Origin: Paenibacillus nuruki | Lineage (GTDB): Bacteria > Bacillota > Bacilli > Paenibacillales > Paenibacillaceae | Assembly: GCF_001721045.1 (NCBI RefSeq) | Contig: NZ_MDER01000042.1 | Coordinates: forward strand, 1 to 49,278 | Direction: 5' to 3' | Length of the DNA: 49,278 nucleotides | In this document: positions 44,711 to 49,278 of the stretch, piece by piece | How the letters are laid out: each line of letters starts with the position of its first letter | Position numbering within the stretch: position 1 is the first letter of the stretch | The notes under the pieces: generated by a model | Database searches by the model: none | What the model was told of the DNA's origin: nothing | What the model saw: the letters and a program-made list of their open reading frames with translations, nothing else | Translations under genes and position numbers: made by a program

Positions 44711-45673
44711 TTAAATATTGAGCAATCTAGCTATTGTTTGCGGTTTGAACAGTTTGGCAAGTTCTTCTTGAGCTGTTAGATAGACCATACCATTTCCTTC
44801 TAGACGAGGAGAATCACCGAGAGGAATCGTACGTTTGATCAATTGCGCATAAAGCTCAGGTTCTGTTAACTCTCGCTCAAAGCTTTGATTTGCGATGACT
44901 TTGATCAATGCCATCGCACCGGAGACATGTGGAGTAGCCATAGACGTTCCGCTAAGTGTGGCATATTTGCCATCCAAATAAGTAGATAATATATTTTCAC
45001 CAGGGGCAACCAAATCTACTTCATTGTTAGAATTAGAAAATTCAGAAGACTGGCGGTTGAGGTTAATGGCGCCTACACTAATGACTTCATTGTAGTAACC
45101 CGGATATCCGTATTCATCTGTATTTGAATCGTTATCACCTTCATTACCGGCAGCACAGATGACTAGAATATTGTTATTCACTGCTTTTTGAATCGCTTCA
45201 TGTAATTCAGGCACATCCTTAGGGCCACCAAGCGACATCGAAATAATATCTACTTTTTGCTCAATAGCATATAGGATTCCATTGATAATCCAGTCGATTT
45301 GCCCGGAGCCGTCTTTATTTAACACTTTTCCAATCAGTAAATTTACTTCTGGAGCTACACCGACAACACCTGTATTATTTTGAATGGCTGCAATTGTGCC
45401 CGCTACATGAGTACCATGACCATTATAATCTTCATAGATATCAGGGTGACTCTGATCATCATCTGTAAAGTTACGCCCGTTGCGAATCCGTCCTTGCAGA
45501 TCAGGATGATGAGTATCACAGCCTGTATCGAGGATAGCGATAGTGACACCTGCACCTTTGGTGATATCCCAGACCTTAGGTGCTTGAATCATTTCTACAC
45601 CAGTAGGTGTTTCGGTGACCTGTTCTGCATGAGCAATCACTTCATAAGGAATAATACGCATTTTACGTTCCAT
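44711..45673 (-). CDS. ispA: Intracellular subtilisin-like serine protease
   Basis: 320 residues, no signal peptide. The catalytic triad is Asp49 (ILDTGCD), His86 (NGHGTHVAG) and Ser244 (SGTSMATPHVSG), with oxyanion Asn177 (AAGNEG). The N-terminal RIIPYEV matches the short inhibitory extension of intracellular subtilisins, which is removed on activation. GAAGGAGGG precedes the ATG. These enzymes degrade cytosolic proteins in stationary phase. Single gene with its own terminator. Confidence 0.95.
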   Translation of the reverse strand: MERKMRIIPYEVIAHAEQVTETPTGVEMIQAPKVWDITKGAGVTIAILDTGCDTHHPDLQGRIRNGRNFTDDDQSHPDIYEDYNGHGTHVAGTIAAIQNNTGVVGVAPEVNLLIGKVLNKDGSGQIDWIINGILYAIEQKVDIISMSLGGPKDVPELHEAIQKAVNNNILVICAAGNEGDNDSNTDEYGYPGYYNEVISVGAINLNRQSSEFSNSNNEVDLVAPGENILSTYLDGKYATLSGTSMATPHVSGAMALIKVIANQSFERELTEPELYAQLIKRTIPLGDSPRLEGNGMVYLTAQEELAKLFKPQTIARLLNI

Positions 45674-45907
45674 GTTTTGCCCTCCTTCAAATCATATCGG
45701 ATCAGATCAACAACAATAAAGCTTGAAAGCTTACTTGCATGAACGAACGATAAAGTAGGACGGAAGCATAAATCAAAAGGATATATTCGAATATAGATAC
45801 AGTGTAACAACAATACATCATCCAACACAGTTGCTATAGCCTTAGAAATACCATTTCTTTTATCAATAAATATACAAAAATTGTTAAAAAATGACGAATA
45901 AACATAC
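45674..45907 (-). other. Gap between alsD terminator and protease gene
   Basis: AT-rich. It should hold the promoter of the minus-strand protease gene, but no hexamer pair with good spacing was found. Nothing else recognised. Confidence 0.4.
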
Positions 45908-45950
45908 AAAAAAAGAGCCTACCTATTCTTATTAAAAAGAAAGGTAGGCT
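45908..45950 (-). terminator. Intrinsic terminator of alsS-alsD
   Basis: On the minus strand AGCCTACCT (45950-45942) pairs with AGGTAGGCT (45924-45916) and is followed by CTTTTTTT. Confidence 0.9.
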
Positions 45951-46015
45951 TAGTATAGGGAGGGTATAACAGGTATTTCCTAAAAATATCATCAAACACT
46001 AAAAAGTGTGTTGAT

Positions 46016-46732
46016 TTAATAAGCACCTTCAGCAGTCATAATATCGCGTTCCAAGTTCGGAGCTTCTAGATTAGCTTTTAAATAATCTTGATCATGTGGA
46101 AGAGCTAATTGAAAATCTTCACTGCTACATACTGAAATCGTGCAATGATCCACGATAAAGTCTAATACGTGACCACCACCATTACGTTCATCATTGATAA
46201 AGTGTAAGTGATATCCAGCCACACCAATACCTTGAGCAAATGCTGGTGTCCAGAAACCTGCAATCACTCCGCCTGTATTTGGAAAATGGAAAGAAGGCTG
46301 TGACTTGGTCACTTCGATAAATGGTTTGTACGGTTTTTCTTGATGGGGAACGGTTCGTGTATTGACTTCACGGAACTGCCCATCAATACGAATCGCATGA
46401 AAAATATTAGGACTCGCTAATAGATCATCTAATACTTTTTCCAATTGTTGACGGTTTAACGTACGGTTAATCTGGAAAGTCTGTTCTTCTTCAAAAAAAG
46501 TAACGGTAGAGAACGGTGTACTTTCTTCCATACTGACTTGCTTGGCACTACCATCTGGATAAAGATGATAAAATTTACCGTCAAAAGCGATCATTTCACC
46601 ATCCAGTTGATGAAAAGTACCGATCCCAAAATCACCGTGTTTTTTGAGTTCACCAAAAGTGACTGAACCATCATACATACCACTGAGTAAAGCAATCATA
46701 GTTGAAGCTTGATAAATCACGTGATTTCCCAT
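46016..46732 (-). CDS. alsD: Alpha-acetolactate decarboxylase
   Basis: 238 residues, the usual family length. Converts (S)-2-acetolactate to (R)-acetoin. The zinc ligands expected in this family are His175 and His177 (GYHLHF) and His188 (NGGGHVLDF). AAAGGAG precedes the ATG. 78 nt downstream of alsS with no terminator between, so it is the second gene of an operon for acetoin overflow, which limits acidification during growth on excess sugar. Confidence 0.96.
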   Translation of the reverse strand: MGNHVIYQASTMIALLSGMYDGSVTFGELKKHGDFGIGTFHQLDGEMIAFDGKFYHLYPDGSAKQVSMEESTPFSTVTFFEEEQTFQINRTLNRQQLEKVLDDLLASPNIFHAIRIDGQFREVNTRTVPHQEKPYKPFIEVTKSQPSFHFPNTGGVIAGFWTPAFAQGIGVAGYHLHFINDERNGGGHVLDFIVDHCTISVCSSEDFQLALPHDQDYLKANLEAPNLERDIMTAEGAY

Positions 46733-46810
46733 TTCGGTCTAGCTCCTTTTTTGAATAAAATCCAATCGATCTATTGTTCTAAATAAAAGATGTTTATCTC
46801 ATAAGTCTAA

Positions 46811-48520
46811 TTAGTTGATCGCATCAGGTAATAATTTCTCGCCTAATTTGATATTGTCTTGATAATCGATCGGTACATCAACTACAACAGGTCCTTGATG
46901 TGCCATCGCTTGGCGAAGTACACGTTCTAATTCTTCTGGATGATTAACTCGTAGCCCTAGAGCACCGAAGCTTTCAGCATATTTTACAATATCGACTTTA
47001 CCGAAATCGACTCCGGAAGTACGACCGTATTTCATGACTTGTTGAAAAGCAACCATATCGTAAGCTCCATCACGCCATACAATATGCACCAATGGAGTAT
47101 TCAAACGGACAGCTGTTTCTAGTTCCATCGAAGAAAATAAGAATCCACCATCACCCGAAATCGAAATCACTTTCTCATTCGGACGAACCAATGAAGCACC
47201 AATCGCCCACGGCAGTGCCACGCCTAACGTCTGCATACCGTTACTGAACAATAGGCGACGAGGTTCGTAAGAACGGAAGTAACGTGCCATCCAAATGTAA
47301 TGGGAGCCAACGTCGCAAGCTACAGTCACTTCGTCGCCGATCATCCCACGTAATGTTTTCATAAATTCTATCGGATGAACGAGATCAGGATGAGAAGAGT
47401 GGAATCCTTGACCATCTTGTTCTAATTTGTGATGTAAGCGTGCAAGCACGTCAAGAGACTCGGCAGGAAGTCGCAACCCCTCCAAGTGTGTAGCTAAAGC
47501 TTGTATATTCAATGCAATATTACCGATCAATTCGCTTTGTGGTTGATAATAATGATCAATATCGGCTTTGCGATTATCTAGGTGGAACACTAATCGTTGA
47601 CCTTCTTGATTCCATAAATGAGGATCATATTCGATTGGATCATAGCCGACGGTAAGCACCAGATCAGATTGCTTGAGTAGTAGATCGCCCGGCTGATTAC
47701 AGAACAATCCTACTCGGCCTAAAAAGTGTTTTTCCAGATCACGCGAAATCGCGCCTGCCGCTTGGAACGTTTCTACTACAGGAATATCGGTATCACGAAT
47801 CAAATCACGAATCGCTTGCGTCACTTCAGGGCTACTTGCTTTCATCCCTAGTAAAATAACGGGTAATTTTGCTTCACGAATCGCTGAAGCTACTTCATCA
47901 ATCAGATGAGTCGGTGCTGTACCCAATTGAGGAGTATGCATCGTATGGAAATTGAATTTTTTGGCTTCACTCACCAATACATCCATCGGTAGACTAACAA
48001 AAGCCGCGCCCGGTTGAGAAACAGAAGCTTCACGGAAAGCATTCGTGATCGCTTCACCTACATTGTTAGGATGTTCGACTTCTACACTGTATTTGGTTAT
48101 CGGTTCGAATAAGCCAGCATTATCCATCGATTGGTGAGTACGTTTGAGGCGATCTGTTCTGGAGACTGCACCTGCAAGAGCAACTACGGGATCACTTTCG
48201 GCATTTGCTGTCGCAAGCCCTGTGACTAGATTAGATGCGCCTGGACCTGAAGTCACTAGACATACACCAGGTTTCCCTGTTAAACGACCAATAGCGGCTG
48301 CCATAAAAGCAGCATTTTGTTCATGACGACATACGATTAATTCAGGACCTCGATCTTGTAGAACATCAAAAACGGCATCAATTTTGGCTCCTGGAATCCC
48401 AAATATATATTTAACCCCTTGAGCGATAAGGCTATCGACAACTACATCAGCACCTGTGGTTACCTTTGTTTTCGCTACGTCGGTTGGATTCGTTGTTTTA
48501 AGTTTGGTTTCTGTACTCAA
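46811..48520 (-). CDS. alsS: Catabolic acetolactate synthase
   Basis: TTG at 48520 is preferred (569 residues): AAAGGAG ends 9 nt before it, whereas the ATG at 48529 directly abuts the ribosome site. Condenses two pyruvates to acetolactate using thiamine diphosphate. [11 protein letters not shown] (catalytic Glu in the N-terminal domain), the central DHS-like domain, and the ThDP motif [15 protein letters not shown] ending in WRDGAYDM, with the second Mg-binding Asp, are all present. It is close to B. subtilis AlsS rather than FAD-dependent IlvB, and is paired with alsD. The adjacent alsR regulator of B. subtilis is not visible here. Confidence 0.95.
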   Translation of the reverse strand: MSTETKLKTTNPTDVAKTKVTTGADVVVDSLIAQGVKYIFGIPGAKIDAVFDVLQDRGPELIVCRHEQNAAFMAAAIGRLTGKPGVCLVTSGPGASNLVTGLATANAESDPVVALAGAVSRTDRLKRTHQSMDNAGLFEPITKYSVEVEHPNNVGEAITNAFREASVSQPGAAFVSLPMDVLVSEAKKFNFHTMHTPQLGTAPTHLIDEVASAIREAKLPVILLGMKASSPEVTQAIRDLIRDTDIPVVETFQAAGAISRDLEKHFLGRVGLFCNQPGDLLLKQSDLVLTVGYDPIEYDPHLWNQEGQRLVFHLDNRKADIDHYYQPQSELIGNIALNIQALATHLEGLRLPAESLDVLARLHHKLEQDGQGFHSSHPDLVHPIEFMKTLRGMIGDEVTVACDVGSHYIWMARYFRSYEPRRLLFSNGMQTLGVALPWAIGASLVRPNEKVISISGDGGFLFSSMELETAVRLNTPLVHIVWRDGAYDMVAFQQVMKYGRTSGVDFGKVDIVKYAESFGALGLRVNHPEELERVLRQAMAHQGPVVVDVPIDYQDNIKLGEKLLPDAIN

Positions 48521-48604
48521 TCTGTCCATCTCCTTTTCTGTGTATGAAAATAATCATTTTCTTTTCTGTACTTTCTTGTAAGTATGGAAAAGAGTACATA
48601 ATCT

Positions 48605-48632
48605 ATTCTATTCCCAAATAAAGTAAAATCAA
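48605..48632 (-). promoter_or_regulatory. Likely alsS promoter
   Basis: On the minus strand TTGATT (48632-48627), 16-nt spacer, TAGAAT (48610-48605). It leaves a leader of about 80 nt to alsS. Confidence 0.55.
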
Positions 48633-48655
48633 CTGTTAAAATTTTAAGTATTTAT

Positions 48656-48670
48656 ATGGAAGCGATACCA
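48656..48670. promoter_or_regulatory. Perfect cre (CcpA) site upstream of alsS
   Basis: ATGGAAGCGATACCA matches WTGNAANCGNWWNCW at every fixed position. Its centre is about 65 nt upstream of the predicted alsS start site, the location used for CcpA activation of overflow genes such as ackA and pta in B. subtilis. Confidence 0.7.
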
Positions 48671-49099
48671 GTAATTAATCTATGAACGATTTGAAAATCA
48701 CAGAATATAATTATAACGAAATTTAAAATAACGCTTTCGTATCAATGTTTTGAAATAAGGAAAATGTATAAATACCAGATTGTTGATATAAAATTAAATG
48801 GAAATTAATGATTGAATAAGAAGTGAATAATTTCCAGATTAGAAATGCGGAGAAGATCATATGTAGGTCTATGACTGTAAGGATAGGGGTTCATTTGTAA
48901 TTATAAGAATGATTTTTATATTAAAATTTTTGTATATGAAGAGGTAGCGGTAAAGGTATAAAACCAGATTGTTCATCTAGTTATTCCGACTAGATAGATG
49001 GGCTTTTATATGATTATGGAAGTAAGGCAGAGGATTAAAAGAGTAAAATTTAAAAATAATTTGGATTGAAAATATTTTTAGTATATTTTGTGAACATAC
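48671..49099. other. AT-rich gap upstream of alsS with short direct repeats
   Basis: Two near-identical 21-22-nt copies start GTATAAA and end CCAGATTGTTSAT (48766-48787 and 48956-48976). A 7-bp hairpin (ATCTAGT/ACTAGAT, 48975-48995) follows the second copy. No coding frame recognised. Confidence 0.45.
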
Positions 49100-49148
49100 A
49101 AAAAAGCTTCATCTCATTCACCAAGATGTGAACTAAAATAAAGCTTTT
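49100..49148 (-). terminator. Intrinsic terminator of the gene entering from the right edge
   Basis: On the minus strand AAAAGCTT pairs with AAGCTTTT, with an inner TTCAC/GTGAA hairpin, followed by a T run. Confidence 0.65.
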
Positions 49149-49222
49149 GGTGTACTAAATATTGAATATTATTTTGAAATAGTTAAGTAGTAAGATAGAT
49201 ATTTATTTCAAATCTATCGTTA

Positions 49223-49278
49223 TTATTCTGGGTTATAATCTGCATCTTTTTCATTAGAGCGATAATGATATGAATTAT
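49223..49278 (-). CDS. C-terminal codons of a gene running in from the right edge
   Basis: A frame open from the window edge encodes a hydrophilic tail ending RSNEKDADYNPE before TAA at 49223. The terminator at 49100-49148 downstream supports a real gene end. Too short to identify. Confidence 0.4.
   Translation of the reverse strand, partial: NSYHYRSNEKDADYNPE

Noticed and set aside
45380-45742. 120-residue open frame opposite the subtilisin gene
   Set aside because: Entirely explained by the antisense of a well-conserved protease; no ribosome site.

Overview
The window looks like a chromosomal segment of a low-GC Gram-positive bacterium, most likely Paenibacillus or a close relative. Supporting signs are strong AGGAGG-type ribosome binding sites throughout, sugar ABC transporters of the LplB/YtcP/lipoprotein type with a YesN/YesM-type two-component system and no dedicated ATPase, B. 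subtilis-like nas and als genes, and an intracellular subtilisin. The species call is inference. I saw no rRNA, tRNA, CRISPR array, insertion sequence or phage genes.

Layout. (1) 1-0.63 kb: the 3' end of a Thr/Pro-repeat protein. (2) 0.7-5.5 kb, minus strand: a heterodimeric ABC exporter and a GNAT acetyltransferase. (3) 5.6-11.7 kb: a divergent nitrate assimilation locus, with nasB-nasC on the minus strand and an MFS nitrate transporter on the plus strand. The region between them carries two sigma-A promoters inside a GlnR/TnrA-like inverted repeat. Each promoter is followed by a two-hairpin ANTAR-type antitermination leader and an intrinsic terminator. (4) 11.9-13.2 kb: an M29 aminopeptidase. 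(5) 13.4-34.4 kb: a large carbohydrate locus, comprising an AraC-type response regulator, a YesM-type kinase, a substrate-binding lipoprotein, GH3, GH38 alpha-mannosidase, GH125 exo-alpha-mannosidase, a 1041-residue clan GH-A hydrolase, an alpha/beta hydrolase, two ABC permeases and a second, paralogous binding lipoprotein. (6) 34.5-35 kb: a small GpsB/DivIVA-like protein. (7) 35-43 kb: a TetR regulator, an RND pump and a periplasmic-adaptor-type lipoprotein on the minus strand, a 55-residue membrane microprotein, and a TolC-family protein. (8) 43-49.3 kb, minus strand: a fosmidomycin-resistance-type MFS exporter, intracellular subtilisin, alsD and alsS, and the last codons of a further gene.

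How it works together. The glycoside hydrolases have no signal peptides. The likely scheme is that mannose-containing oligosaccharides (N-glycan or mannan fragments) are bound by the lipoproteins, imported by the two permeases with a shared ATPase encoded elsewhere, and trimmed in the cytoplasm. In the nitrate locus, nitrogen limitation (GlnR or TnrA) would set initiation and nitrate (an ANTAR protein not in this window) would set read-through. alsS-alsD form the acetoin overflow pathway and carry a perfect cre match placed for CcpA activation.

Most novel items. Two homologous structured leaders, about 220-250 nt each, precede the GH3 gene (18.55-18.80 kb) and the GH-A gene (26.22-26.44 kb). 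Both have a 17-nt long-range stem whose sequence differs completely between copies while pairing is kept. Other notable items are the paired ANTAR/GlnR control of the nitrate locus and a complete-looking tripartite efflux set (RND, adaptor, TolC family) in an apparently single-membrane organism.
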